From positions 1 through 18,442 of the forward strand of contig JBNJCV010000033.1 in assembly GCA_051744245.1 (NCBI GenBank): a stretch of 18,442 bases of DNA, given 5' to 3'. The DNA is from M55B165 sp051744245 (GTDB taxonomy: Bacteria; Actinomycetota; Humimicrobiia; Humimicrobiales; Humimicrobiaceae). Position numbers and translations under genes: made by a program. Of this stretch, positions 7,098 through 16,050 are shown piece after piece. How positions within the stretch are numbered: the first letter of the stretch is position 1; the number at the start of each line of letters is the position of its first letter. Below the pieces are notes generated by a model. The model did not search any database, had not been told where the DNA came from, and saw only the letters and a list, made by a program, of their open reading frames with translations.

Positions 7098-7454
7098 GTG
7101 AAAAAGTTTTTTATAATTCTTTTTTTTGGTTTTCTGGTATGGGTAATACCATATGGCATTTCTCTTCTATTAAACTCTGCACAAGATTCAGGTGATGCTT
7201 TACATTTTTTAATAGTAATAGTGGTCACAGTTTTGTTTCTGGTCATTTATTTTAAAAGATCTTTTTCCGGTTTTACCGGTGAAAGTTTTATTGTTGGTAT
7301 TATCTGGTTTGGCATATGCATCGGTATGGATTACCTGTTTTTAGAAACCCAAACTGCCTTCCAGTATTATCTATTACACGATGGGCTAATATACCTGGCT
7401 ATTCCAATTATTGCCATAGGTTATGATTTGATAACCAAAAGAAAAATATGGTAA
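7098..7454 (+). CDS. Small four-helix membrane protein of unknown function
   Basis: A 118-aa protein that is almost entirely hydrophobic. Four membrane segments can be placed at about residues 3-25 (FFIILFFGFLVWVIPYGISL), 36-52, 64-80 and 90-108, with a short basic end KRKIW. The start is GTG 7098: an in-frame TAA lies just upstream and no earlier start exists. No Shine-Dalgarno is visible, so expression may be weak. The opening FFGFLVWVIPY resembles small hypothetical membrane proteins seen in methanogens and anaerobic bacteria, but I cannot name a function. It is transcribed alone, divergent from the cobalamin leader and 138 bp upstream of the next gene. No catalytic or metal motif is visible. 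Confidence 0.75.
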   Translation: MKKFFIILFFGFLVWVIPYGISLLLNSAQDSGDALHFLIVIVVTVLFLVIYFKRSFSGFTGESFIVGIIWFGICIGMDYLFLETQTAFQYYLLHDGLIYLAIPIIAIGYDLITKRKIW

Positions 7455-7592
7455 ATATGAAATAATGCTAATTTGAATGAAGTTTAGCCTATCTAAATGA
7501 ATTCCTGCCCTAAAAATATTTCCTTTTTAAAAATAGTAAAATCATAATAATATTAGGTTAATATATTTAATAAATGAACCGGAGGTCATGCC

Positions 7593-8606
7593 ATGACTAA
7601 CCTTAAAACCACATACATGGGAATAGAACTCAAAAACCCCCTCGTAGTTGGAGCAAACAACCTTACAGAAAAAATAGAGAATATAAAAAAGATGGAAGAA
7701 GCAGGAGCAGGAGCGGTAGTATATAAGTCACTGTTTGAAGAACAGATTGAATTAGAAAACTTTCAGCTTCAAGAAGGAATTGATGAATATGATGACCGCC
7801 ATGCCATGATGGTAAATGTGTTTCCAGATATAAAGCATGCCGGTCCGAAAGAACACCTTTACAACCTGCAAAAAATTAAAGAAGAAATAAATATCCCTTT
7901 AATCGGAAGCCTGAACTGTATAAACAAAGATATATGGGTGGATTATGCAAAAAAAATGGAACAAACAGGCATAGATGGGTTAGAGCTTAACCTTTATTCT
8001 ACTCCTTCAGAACTGGATGAAGATTCAGCTTCTATTGAAAAGGAACATTTTAGGATACTTTCAGAAGTTAAAAAAAATATTAACATACCGGTTAGCGCCA
8101 AATTGAGCTTTTTTTACACAAACCCCTTAAATGCCATAACCAATTTGGATAAAACTGGTATAGACGCTTTTGTCATATTCAACAGGCTGTTCCAGCCTGA
8201 TATTGATACTGGGGGTGAGAAGCATATCCAGCCATTTAACCTGAGCAATATAGGAGACCACAGGCTGCCGCTTAGGTTTACAGGTTTGCTATACCAGAAT
8301 ATCAAGGCAGATATCTGCTCTAGCAGTGGAATTTTTACAGGGAAGGATATAGTAAAAATGCTGCTTGCCGGGGCAAATACAATCCAATGTGTCAGCACCC
8401 TGTATAAACATAAGATTGGCTATATAAAGAAAATGGTATCTGACTTAAATAACTGGATGGAAGAAAAAAGCTATAGTAACCTGGAAGACTTCAGGGGTAA
8501 ATTATCTAATAAAAATATTAGCGACCCCTATATTTACCAAAGGTCCCAGTATATAGATATACTCATGAACAAAGAACCTGTAATAAAAAACTCATATGCG
8601 AGATAA
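7593..8606 (+). CDS. Dihydroorotate dehydrogenase-like FMN protein (nifJ-linked)
   Basis: A 337-aa TIM-barrel flavoprotein of the DHOD-like subfamily, distinct from genuine PyrD. Visible are the N-terminal LKNPLVVGANNLT, Lys170 in NIPVSAKLS, FNRLFQPDIDTGG (196-208), and the phosphate-binding end SSSGIFTGKDIVKMLLAGAN (243-262) of the FMN site. The C-terminus beyond about residue 280 is an extra helical tail typical of this subfamily. The start at ATG 7593 has GGAGG at 7581-7585. It lies 21 nt before nifJ, so the two are almost surely co-transcribed; the same pairing is common in anaerobes. No other pyrimidine gene is near. I infer a redox or substrate role tied to pyruvate oxidation rather than dihydroorotate oxidation; the reaction is unknown. 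Confidence 0.85.
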   Translation: MTNLKTTYMGIELKNPLVVGANNLTEKIENIKKMEEAGAGAVVYKSLFEEQIELENFQLQEGIDEYDDRHAMMVNVFPDIKHAGPKEHLYNLQKIKEEINIPLIGSLNCINKDIWVDYAKKMEQTGIDGLELNLYSTPSELDEDSASIEKEHFRILSEVKKNINIPVSAKLSFFYTNPLNAITNLDKTGIDAFVIFNRLFQPDIDTGGEKHIQPFNLSNIGDHRLPLRFTGLLYQNIKADICSSSGIFTGKDIVKMLLAGANTIQCVSTLYKHKIGYIKKMVSDLNNWMEEKSYSNLEDFRGKLSNKNISDPYIYQRSQYIDILMNKEPVIKNSYAR

Positions 8607-8627
8607 ATAAGTAAGGAGAAAATAAAT

Positions 8628-11600
8628 ATGAAAAAATGGAAAACAATGGATGGAAATACAGCGGCTTCACATGTTGCCTATGCCTTTACTGATGTTGCAG
8701 CAATTTACCCCATAACTCCTTCCTCACCCATGGCTGAAAACATTGATGAATGGGCAGCTTATGGAAGGAAAAACATTTTTGACCAAAAGGTTAATGTGGT
8801 AGAACTACAGTCAGAGGGCGGAGCCTCGGGTTCCGTTCACGGATCTCTTCAGTCAGGAGCTCTTACTTCCACCTTTACTGCTTCTCAGGGACTGCTTTTA
8901 ATGGTTCCTAACATGTATAAAATTTCTGGAGAACTCCTTCCTGGAGTATTTCACGTAAGCGCAAGAGCTGTAGCCACTCATGCCCTGTCTATTTTTGGGG
9001 ACCACTCTGATGTCATGGCTACAAGACAAACAGGGTTTGCCCTGCTTGCTTCTGGAGGTGTTCAGGAAGTAATGGACCTAGGGGCAGTAGCCCATCTGGC
9101 ATCCATAGAGTCAAGAATTCCTTTCCTGCATTTCTTTGACGGTTTCAGGACTTCGCATGAAATACAGAAAATCCAGGTATGGGATTATACAGATCTTAAG
9201 AAAATAGTAAATTTTGATAAAATAAGGGAATTCAGAGAGAGGGCCCTTAACCCCCAACATCCAGCAACCCGCGGTACGGCACAAAATCCAGACATATTTT
9301 TTCAGGCCAGGGAGTCTTCAAATATTTTTTACCAGAAAGTTCCGGATATAGTTTCCGGGTATATGAAAAAAATAAGCAAGTCCACTGGAAGAGAATACAG
9401 TTTGTTTAATTATCATGGGGCAAGCGATGCAGAATATGTAATTGCAGCCATGGGTTCAGTTACGGATACTATAGAGGAAACCGTGGATTATCTAAACAGC
9501 CAGGGGGAAAAGGTAGGAGTAATAAAAGTACACCTTTACAGGCCATTCTCCAAACAACATTTCCTAGAAGCATTGCCAAAAACAACTAAGAAAATTGCTG
9601 CCCTTGACAGAACTAAAGAGCCCGGTTCACCTGGAGAACCGCTCTACGAAGATATCCGGACTGTTTTTTACAGGGAAAGCCACCGCCCTGAAGTAATAGG
9701 CGGAAGATATGGCCTGGGCTCTAAAGATACCACTCCTTCCCAAATTAAGGCAGTTTTTGATAATCTAAAAAAAGAAAACCCTAAAGATAGTTTCACTATA
9801 GGTATAATAGATGATGTTACCCATACTTCCCTTTCCTCAAAAGAAAAAATTGAAACAGAGCCCAAAGGAACAATAAGGTGTAAATTCTGGGGCCTCGGGT
9901 CAGACGGTACCGTAGGCGCAAACAAAAATGCCATAAAAATTATTGGCGATAACACCAAACTTTACGCCCAGGGGTATTTCCAATACGATTCTAAAAAATC
10001 AGGCGGATTGACAATATCACACCTGAGATTTGGAAAGAATCCCATTAAATCTACCTACTTAATTGAAACCGCTGATTATGTTGCCTGCCACAACCAGGCT
10101 TATGTAGACCAATATGACCTGCTTTACGGGTTAAAAGATGGAGGGCAATTTGTTCTAAACTGTCAGTGGGACAAACAGGAACTGGAGGCCAAACTACCGG
10201 CAGATATGAAAAAATACCTGGCAGAAAATAATATAGATTTCTACATAATAGATGCCACAGATATTGCCAGGGAAATAGGGCTTGGAAGCAGAATTAATAT
10301 GATAATGCAGGCCGCTTTCTTTAAAATATCAAAAGTCATAGAAGTAAAAGAAGCAGTTGGTTTGCTTAAACAGGCCATTAAAGATACCTATGGGAGAAAA
10401 GGCAAAAATATAGTAGAGATGAATTACAAAGCAGTGGATAAGGGAATTGAAAAGCTGGAAAAAATAGATGTTCCTAAATCCTGGAAAAATGCAAAATCTG
10501 AAAAGAAGAAAGAAGAAAAAGATGTTCCTGCTTTTATTAAAAATATGCTTATACCCATGAACAGGCAAAAAGGAGATGATATCCCTGTAAGTGCATTTAC
10601 TGGAAGAGAGGATGGAACTTTCCCTCCTGGAACTGCAGCTTATGAGAAAAGGGGAATTGCAGTACAGGTCCCCAGGTGGATAAAAGAGAATTGCATCCAA
10701 TGTAATTTTTGCTCATTTGTGTGTCCACATTCAGTTATAAGACCATACCTTTTAACTGAAGCTGGCGAAAAAGATATGCCAGAGGACTTTGAAACCCTGG
10801 ACGCCAAAGGCAAAAACGTAAAAGGTTTAAAATTCAGAATACAGATAAGTCCTCTTGATTGCACAGGCTGTGAAAACTGTGTTGAAGTATGTCCGCCAAA
10901 GAATAAGGCGTTGGAGATGGAATCCCTGGAAAGCCAGCTGCCAGAAGCCAAAAATTGGGAGGCAGCCCAAAATATTTCCAATAAAGAAATAGAGCCTACA
11001 ACTGTAAAAGATTCCCAATTTTGTCAACCTCTATTTGAATTTTCAGGATCCTGCGGAGGTTGCGGAGAGACTTCTTATGCCAAACTTGTAACTCAGCTTT
11101 TCGGGGACCGCATGCTTATTGCCAACGCTACCGGCTGCTCCTCAATATGGGGAGGATCGGCACCATCTACCCCCTACACTGTAAATAAAAAAGGAATGGG
11201 TCCAGCCTGGGCAAATTCTTTATTTGAAGATAACGCAGAATATGGATACGGAATGGCACTGGGAAATAAGCAACTAAGGCTAAAAATTGAAACCCTGATA
11301 GGAGAACTGCTAAATTTAGGCATAGATAAGGAATTAAAAGAAGCCCTGGAAAATTGGCTAAAATTCAAAGATGAAGGAGAAAAGACTAAACAGCTTTATC
11401 CTGAAATGGTGAAGCTGTTGAGTAAAAAACAAGGCAGTGAAAAAATTTCAAAATTAACCAAAGAATTGCTGGAGCTTAAAGATTATTTTATCAAGAAATC
11501 CATTTGGATATTTGGAGGAGATGGCTGGGCATATGATATCGGGTACGGGGGCTTGGACCATGTCCTTGCTTCTGGTGAAGATGTTAATGTTTTTGTTTTT

Positions 11601-12146
11601 GATACCGAAGTATATTCAAATACAGGAGGCCAATCTTCTAAAGCCACCCCCTTGGGGGCAGTAGCCAAGTTTACAGCTTCAGGCAAAAAAACCAAGAAAA
11701 AAGATCTTGGCCTTATGGCTACAACTTACGGCTATGTATATGTTGCCCAAATTGCCATGGGTGCAGACAAAAAGCAAACCCTTAAGGCAATAAGGGAAGC
11801 TGAATCTTACCGGGGACCTTCCATAATTATCGCCTATAGCCCCTGCATTAGCCATGGAATAAAGAAAGGCATGCAACACACGCAAGGAAGGGAAAAGGAA
11901 GCAGTAGATTCAGGCTACTGGCACCTTTACAGGTACAATCCTGACCTGGAAGAAGAAGGCAAAAACCCGTTTATTCTAGATTCCAAAGAACCCAAAACAT
12001 CCTTTAGGGAATTCCTGATGGGTGAGATAAGGTATGCATCACTTACTAAAACTTTTCCAGAAATTGCAGATAAACTTTTTCAGAAAGCAGAAAAGGATGC
12101 AAAAGAAAAATATGAGGCTTACAAGAAAATGTCGGAGGATGCCTAG
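8628..12146 (+). CDS. nifJ: Pyruvate:ferredoxin (flavodoxin) oxidoreductase, single chain
   Basis: Oxidises pyruvate plus CoA to acetyl-CoA and CO2 and reduces ferredoxin, or runs in reverse in CO2 fixation; cytoplasmic. The 1172 aa include all fused domains: the pyrimidine-binding domain (AAIYPITPSSPMAENIDEWA near the start), the gamma domain, and an 8Fe ferredoxin domain with C689-x2-C692-x2-C695-x3-C699 and C745-x2-C748-x2-C751-x3-C755. Last is the TPP domain with GGDGWAYDIGYGG (963-975). The proximal-cluster cysteines are all present: C809, C812, C837 and C1073, the pattern of Desulfovibrio africanus PFOR. AGGAG (8614-8618) precedes ATG 8628. It is second in an operon with the DHOD-like gene. 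No frameshift or missing residue was seen. Confidence 0.98.
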   Translation: MKKWKTMDGNTAASHVAYAFTDVAAIYPITPSSPMAENIDEWAAYGRKNIFDQKVNVVELQSEGGASGSVHGSLQSGALTSTFTASQGLLLMVPNMYKISGELLPGVFHVSARAVATHALSIFGDHSDVMATRQTGFALLASGGVQEVMDLGAVAHLASIESRIPFLHFFDGFRTSHEIQKIQVWDYTDLKKIVNFDKIREFRERALNPQHPATRGTAQNPDIFFQARESSNIFYQKVPDIVSGYMKKISKSTGREYSLFNYHGASDAEYVIAAMGSVTDTIEETVDYLNSQGEKVGVIKVHLYRPFSKQHFLEALPKTTKKIAALDRTKEPGSPGEPLYEDIRTVFYRESHRPEVIGGRYGLGSKDTTPSQIKAVFDNLKKENPKDSFTIGIIDDVTHTSLSSKEKIETEPKGTIRCKFWGLGSDGTVGANKNAIKIIGDNTKLYAQGYFQYDSKKSGGLTISHLRFGKNPIKSTYLIETADYVACHNQAYVDQYDLLYGLKDGGQFVLNCQWDKQELEAKLPADMKKYLAENNIDFYIIDATDIAREIGLGSRINMIMQAAFFKISKVIEVKEAVGLLKQAIKDTYGRKGKNIVEMNYKAVDKGIEKLEKIDVPKSWKNAKSEKKKEEKDVPAFIKNMLIPMNRQKGDDIPVSAFTGREDGTFPPGTAAYEKRGIAVQVPRWIKENCIQCNFCSFVCPHSVIRPYLLTEAGEKDMPEDFETLDAKGKNVKGLKFRIQISPLDCTGCENCVEVCPPKNKALEMESLESQLPEAKNWEAAQNISNKEIEPTTVKDSQFCQPLFEFSGSCGGCGETSYAKLVTQLFGDRMLIANATGCSSIWGGSAPSTPYTVNKKGMGPAWANSLFEDNAEYGYGMALGNKQLRLKIETLIGELLNLGIDKELKEALENWLKFKDEGEKTKQLYPEMVKLLSKKQGSEKISKLTKELLELKDYFIKKSIWIFGGDGWAYDIGYGGLDHVLASGEDVNVFVFDTEVYSNTGGQSSKATPLGAVAKFTASGKKTKKKDLGLMATTYGYVYVAQIAMGADKKQTLKAIREAESYRGPSIIIAYSPCISHGIKKGMQHTQGREKEAVDSGYWHLYRYNPDLEEEGKNPFILDSKEPKTSFREFLMGEIRYASLTKTFPEIADKLFQKAEKDAKEKYEAYKKMSEDA

Positions 12147-12170
12147 GTTTGGGTAAATAAGTAGTAAAAA

Positions 12171-12578
12171 TTATTTTTTATCTAAGCTATTAACATATGG
12201 CTTGATATCAATTATTGGTGTGCCGTCAACCATGTCTACATTCTCCACTTCCAGGTAATTTGGCCCGGCTTTTAAAAGCTTGACTACAGAAAACCCTAAA
12301 GGATTGGGCCTATTTGGGGATCTGGTGGCAAAAACCCCCTTCTCTTCATTGCTGTGGGGAGGAACTGTTAACAAATTATAGCCTTTAGACTGGTGAAAAT
12401 AAAATATAAGGATCAGGTATTTATATTTTTCTATGCCCTTTAAGCCCTTTATGTATTCGCCGAATATTTTGATTTTCCCTTTAGCTCCATCTGAATATAC
12501 GGTTTGTCTTGGGGCTTCAGATCTATTTTTAAAAGGCGTGGAAATTATGCCGATAGGTTTAATGCTAATATTTTCCAT
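12171..12578 (-). CDS. trmO: tRNA (N6-threonylcarbamoyladenosine(37)-N6)-methyltransferase TrmO (TsaA/VirR-like)
   Basis: A SAM-dependent enzyme of the TsaA/UPF0066 beta-barrel family. In E. coli TrmO methylates t6A37 of tRNA-Thr. Family marks are IGIISTPFKNRSEAPRQ at the start, GVFATRSPNRPNPLG (81-95) and DGTPIIDIKPYV (118-129). At 135 aa it consists of the barrel alone and lacks the C-terminal domain of the 235-aa E. coli protein; short forms are common in anaerobes and archaea. ATG 12578 has no Shine-Dalgarno. It is convergent with nifJ (24 bp between stops) and 122 bp downstream of the ABC operon on the same strand. That gap holds a short GC-rich patch (12604-12619) and weak dyads only. 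tRNA specificity is family knowledge, not shown here. Confidence 0.85.
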   Translation of the reverse strand: MENISIKPIGIISTPFKNRSEAPRQTVYSDGAKGKIKIFGEYIKGLKGIEKYKYLILIFYFHQSKGYNLLTVPPHSNEEKGVFATRSPNRPNPLGFSVVKLLKAGPNYLEVENVDMVDGTPIIDIKPYVNSLDKK

Positions 12579-12700
12579 ATTATTATTTTCTTAAATTTAC
12601 AGTACCGCGTCTTCCACGAAATAATAGCAGACAATTAGAAATTATTCTACTACACAAGCTTTATGTAGGTCTATGTGTTTTAAAGAACCCAGATTTATAA

Positions 12701-14266
12701 TCACCTTATAATTCCATTTTCCAATTTAACAATCCTGTCACTGACTTTTCTGGCCAAATCCTGGTTATGGGTAATAAAAAGTATTGCCAGTCCCCTATTT
12801 TCCTGTATATTATTTAAAAGTTTCATTATTTTTGCCTGCACGCTTGCATCTAAAGAAGATGTGGGCTCATCTGCTATCAACAGTTTGGGTTCCAGCATTA
12901 AAGCCCGTGCTATCACCAGTCTCTGGATCTCTCCTCCGCTTAAGTGATGGGGGTATTCATTTAAAAATCTTTGGCTGGCAGGAAGTTCTACCTCAGATAA
13001 TATCCTTTTTGCTCTTTCAATCTTTTCAAGCCTTGTTCCTATTCCCTGGATTACTAAAGGTTCTATTACTATATTTAATATGTTCATCCTGTGCGATAAT
13101 GAAGAACGGGTATCCTGGAAAACCATTTGAACCTTCCTATAGTAATCCAGGCCGAATTTTTTAATCTTTCTGTTTTCTAGATAAATTTTTCCGCCATCCT
13201 GTCTAACCAATCCCATTATTATCTTTGCCAGGGTTGTTTTTCCTGTGCCGCTTTTCCCTAACAGTGTCACTGTTTCTCCCTCAAACAATGTTAAGTTTAT
13301 TGATTTTAATATCCCTTTATTATCATATTCCTTGCTTATATCATTTAGTTTAAGAAATGGTATAATCCCTCCCCTGTGACAAGCAACCAAGGAACCATTA
13401 TTCTTTTCCAAATCCGGTTTTTTTATTCTGCAAATACCTATAGATTGGGTACATCTTTTATAAAATGGACAGCCTTTTTTTATGAATTCAGCCCTACCTT
13501 TAATTCCCTGTAAATCTTTGGTCCTGCTGCTGTCGGGGTATGATCTGATAAGGGCTCTGGAATACGGATGTTTTGGATTGCTTAAAAGCTTTTTAGTGTC
13601 CGCATATTCCATGACTGTGCCGCTATACAAAACCATGATTTTGCCGGATAGTTTTCTTGCAGTATCCAGGTCATGGGTAAAAAGGACCACAGCTTTATGT
13701 TTGCACAATCTTCTTATTATCCCTATTATCATATCTTTTGTATCTTGGTCCAAGGAAGAGGTAGGTTCATCAAGAACTACTACTTTAGGATTAGATATAA
13801 AAGCCATGGCAATTAATACTTTCTGCCTTTCACCCATGCTTAGCTGGTGCGGATATGCATCCTTTCTGTCTACGGGAAAATCCACTTTTTCCAGCATGCT
13901 TGTAACAACACCATTATCTTTTTTATTATCTAATACCTCCTTTATCTGGTCATAAATAGTAATAGTGGGATTCAGGGCATCATCAACGTTTTGCATAACT
14001 ATGGATATGCTATTCCATCTCAATTTCCGGATGCTTTCTTTATCCAGCTCATTGATATTCAGACCATCTATTTTTACTTTTCCATCTGCGCTAGCCTGTT
14101 TGGAAAATTCAGACAGCATACCTAAAATGGCAAAACCCAAGGTTGTTTTCCCGGTGCCCGACTCCCCAACTATAGCCAAAACTTCTCCACTTCTAACTGT
14201 AAAGCTCACCTGGTCTAAGATTCTCTTTTGCCCATAACGGGTAGTTAAATTTTCTACTTCAAGCAT
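12701..14266 (-). CDS. Nickel/peptide-type ABC transporter, two ATPase domains fused in one protein
   Basis: Powers import through the two permeases encoded upstream; cytoplasmic face of the membrane. The 521 aa contain two complete nucleotide-binding domains. The first has Walker A GESGTGKT (34-41), signature LSMGERQ (142-148), Walker B VVVLDE (162-167) and switch His198. The second has GKSGTGKT (337-344), LSGGEIQ (442-448), LLIADE (462-467) and His500. Between them is the oligopeptide/dipeptide-transporter C-terminal motif with C266, C272, C279 and C296 in the form CPFYKRC...C...CH. This is DppD fused to DppF, as in YejF or GsiA. It overlaps the dppC-like gene by 8 nt. The first signature departs from LSGGQ, so the two ATP sites may not be equal. 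It is the last gene of the operon. Confidence 0.93.
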   Translation of the reverse strand: MLEVENLTTRYGQKRILDQVSFTVRSGEVLAIVGESGTGKTTLGFAILGMLSEFSKQASADGKVKIDGLNINELDKESIRKLRWNSISIVMQNVDDALNPTITIYDQIKEVLDNKKDNGVVTSMLEKVDFPVDRKDAYPHQLSMGERQKVLIAMAFISNPKVVVLDEPTSSLDQDTKDMIIGIIRRLCKHKAVVLFTHDLDTARKLSGKIMVLYSGTVMEYADTKKLLSNPKHPYSRALIRSYPDSSRTKDLQGIKGRAEFIKKGCPFYKRCTQSIGICRIKKPDLEKNNGSLVACHRGGIIPFLKLNDISKEYDNKGILKSINLTLFEGETVTLLGKSGTGKTTLAKIIMGLVRQDGGKIYLENRKIKKFGLDYYRKVQMVFQDTRSSLSHRMNILNIVIEPLVIQGIGTRLEKIERAKRILSEVELPASQRFLNEYPHHLSGGEIQRLVIARALMLEPKLLIADEPTSSLDASVQAKIMKLLNNIQENRGLAILFITHNQDLARKVSDRIVKLENGIIR

Positions 14267-15092
14267 TTCTCAACCTCGGGTCTATAATTTTTTCTAATAA
14301 TGTCCCTATGTAGGTCAATGAAAGAAGGATTGCAGACAAAACCAGTCCAGGGGGTATAAGCCACCATAACCATACTGGAAGATAATAAAAATTTATGGCG
14401 TTATGCATTATAATTCCCAGGCTAATTGTGGTAAGGTTAGCAATTCCGATAAAGGCCAAACCCGCCTCTAAAAATATAGCAGACCTGGAATTATATATAA
14501 AAGATACTATTAAAATATTTCCCATGTCAGGAATTACATGCCTGAGCAGGACATAGAGTTTTTTAGCCCCAAAAGTTTTGGCTGTAATTATATGGTTTTT
14601 TTGTTTTAAAGCTAGTGTTTGGCCCCTAATAATTTTTGCCCCTCCCTGCCAGTGGAAAATAGATATTATAATTATTAAAGTAAGAATTCCAGGGTTAATA
14701 AAGGCAGCCACCAATATAATTAAAATAATTGAGGGAATCACCAGGAAAGCATCAACTACCCTCATAACCACCCGGTCGAATATTCCCCCTATATATCCGG
14801 ATAGAGTCCCAATTATTGCACCAATTGCGGTTGACAGGAAGCCAGCGCTTATTGCTACAAGCAGGGAAGTCCTCATTCCAAATATTAGCCTTGAAAATAT
14901 ATCCTGTCCCAAGTCATTGGTACCCATTATGTATTCCATATTGGGAGGCTGCAAATAACTTGTGCTGAAATTATAGGGATTTTTTACAAAAAAAGGCCCC
15001 AATATGGCAATTAGCATAAAAGTTACCACAATTATTATGCCTACTTTTGCCCTAATGTCTTTTGCTATTTTTTTTCTTATACTAATATGCAT
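14259..15092 (-). CDS. ABC transporter permease, DppC/NikC-like
   Basis: Inner-membrane channel subunit, pairing with the DppB-like permease. The 277 aa start with a short cytoplasmic head and one helix (GIIIVVTFMLIAILGPFFV). The family linker YIMGTNDLGQDIFSRLIFG (about 55-73) follows, then five more membrane helices. The cytoplasmic coupling loop is AKTFGAKKLYVLLRHVIPD, the EAA-type motif that docks on the ATPase. The protein ends in IDPRLRNA, typical of DppC. Its start overlaps the dppB-like gene by 11 nt and its stop overlaps the ATPase gene by 8 nt, which implies coupled translation. The substrate cannot be deduced from the permease itself. Confidence 0.93.
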   Translation of the reverse strand: MHISIRKKIAKDIRAKVGIIIVVTFMLIAILGPFFVKNPYNFSTSYLQPPNMEYIMGTNDLGQDIFSRLIFGMRTSLLVAISAGFLSTAIGAIIGTLSGYIGGIFDRVVMRVVDAFLVIPSIILIILVAAFINPGILTLIIIISIFHWQGGAKIIRGQTLALKQKNHIITAKTFGAKKLYVLLRHVIPDMGNILIVSFIYNSRSAIFLEAGLAFIGIANLTTISLGIIMHNAINFYYLPVWLWWLIPPGLVLSAILLSLTYIGTLLEKIIDPRLRNA

Positions 15093-16050
15093 TACTTATT
15101 CTTGGATCTATTTTTTTGTAAACAAAATCCAGGGCAATATTAATTAATAAAACCAGTACAGCAACAACCAACAAGCTTCCCTGCAGCATTGGATAATCCC
15201 TCATTTGGATTGAATTGTAAATTAAATTGCCCATTCCAGGATATGAAAAAATTATTTCAATAAACAAAGCCCCTGTAACCAGCCTCGTAGCCAACCTGAT
15301 TCCTGTTTGGGTGACAACGGGTATTATTGAATTTTTCCCTGCGTGGTAATACTTAATTCTCGGTTCCCTTAATCCCTTGGCTTTTGCCAGCAAAATATAG
15401 GGTTCTGTCAAATTTGATATCATTGAATTTCTGGTAAGCAAATAAACAGATGGAGTAAACACTAAAACTAGACTTGCCATTGGCAATACCATATGCTTTA
15501 CAATATCTAAGAATTTCCATATTCCCCCCAGGCCCAGATAGATGCTTTGCGCACCCTGCATAGGAAGAATTCCGGCTAAAACACCAAATATGATTAAAAA
15601 AAGGATGCCAATAAAAAAACTTGGAAAACTGGAACTGAAAATCATAGCATTTAATAAGAATTTATCTGTCCATCCCCCTCTCCGCCAACCGGATTCCATT
15701 CCCAGTACAACACCAATAATAGTTGAGAATACCAGGGCTGACCCCATTAAACTTAAAGTCCAGGGCAAATAACTTAATATAACTCTAAATACAGGAGAGT
15801 TGTGGTAAAGGGAATAACCAAAATCCCCTTTAAATACTGATAAAATATAATTAAAATATTGCTTATATAAAGGCTCACCCAAACCAAAAGAATTCATTAT
15901 TTCGTCTTTTGCTTCAGGAGAAAGGTTAAGCATGGCCTCACTCCCGTAGATTGCCTCTACTGGATCTCCAGGAAGTAGCCTTGGTATTAAGAAATTAAGT
16001 GAAATTATTATTAAAAAAGCAATCAAATAATTCAGGATATTCTTTTTCAT
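15082..16050 (-). CDS. ABC transporter permease, DppB/NikB-like
   Basis: Inner-membrane channel subunit of the same importer. The 322 aa show the standard DppB layout: helix 1 (YLIAFLIIISLNFLIPRLLP) followed by GDPVEAIYG, then the extracytoplasmic loop with FGLGEPLYKQY and GDFGYSLYHNSPV, and five further helices. The coupling loop reads AKAKGLREPRIKYYHAGKNS. The end, DFVYKKIDPRIS, is typical. Its ATG overlaps the stop of the solute-binding protein gene by 4 nt (ATGA). All expected blocks are intact. Confidence 0.94.
   Translation of the reverse strand: MKKNILNYLIAFLIIISLNFLIPRLLPGDPVEAIYGSEAMLNLSPEAKDEIMNSFGLGEPLYKQYFNYILSVFKGDFGYSLYHNSPVFRVILSYLPWTLSLMGSALVFSTIIGVVLGMESGWRRGGWTDKFLLNAMIFSSSFPSFFIGILFLIIFGVLAGILPMQGAQSIYLGLGGIWKFLDIVKHMVLPMASLVLVFTPSVYLLTRNSMISNLTEPYILLAKAKGLREPRIKYYHAGKNSIIPVVTQTGIRLATRLVTGALFIEIIFSYPGMGNLIYNSIQMRDYPMLQGSLLVVAVLVLLINIALDFVYKKIDPRISNAY

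Noticed and set aside
7550..7564. ATATTA-GGT-TAATAT palindrome upstream of the DHOD-like gene
   Set aside because: A 6-bp AT-only dyad in very AT-rich DNA is expected by chance, and no clear promoter is placed around it.
12579..12700. Gap between the ABC operon and trmO: dyad CTACAT/GTGTAG and GC-rich patch at 12604-12619
   Set aside because: The dyad has no following T-tract, and the GC-rich patch matches nothing I recognise. It is too weak to call a terminator or a repeat.
13482..13955. Plus-strand open frame of 157 codons
   Set aside because: Entirely antisense to the first ATPase domain, with no start signal and no family features.
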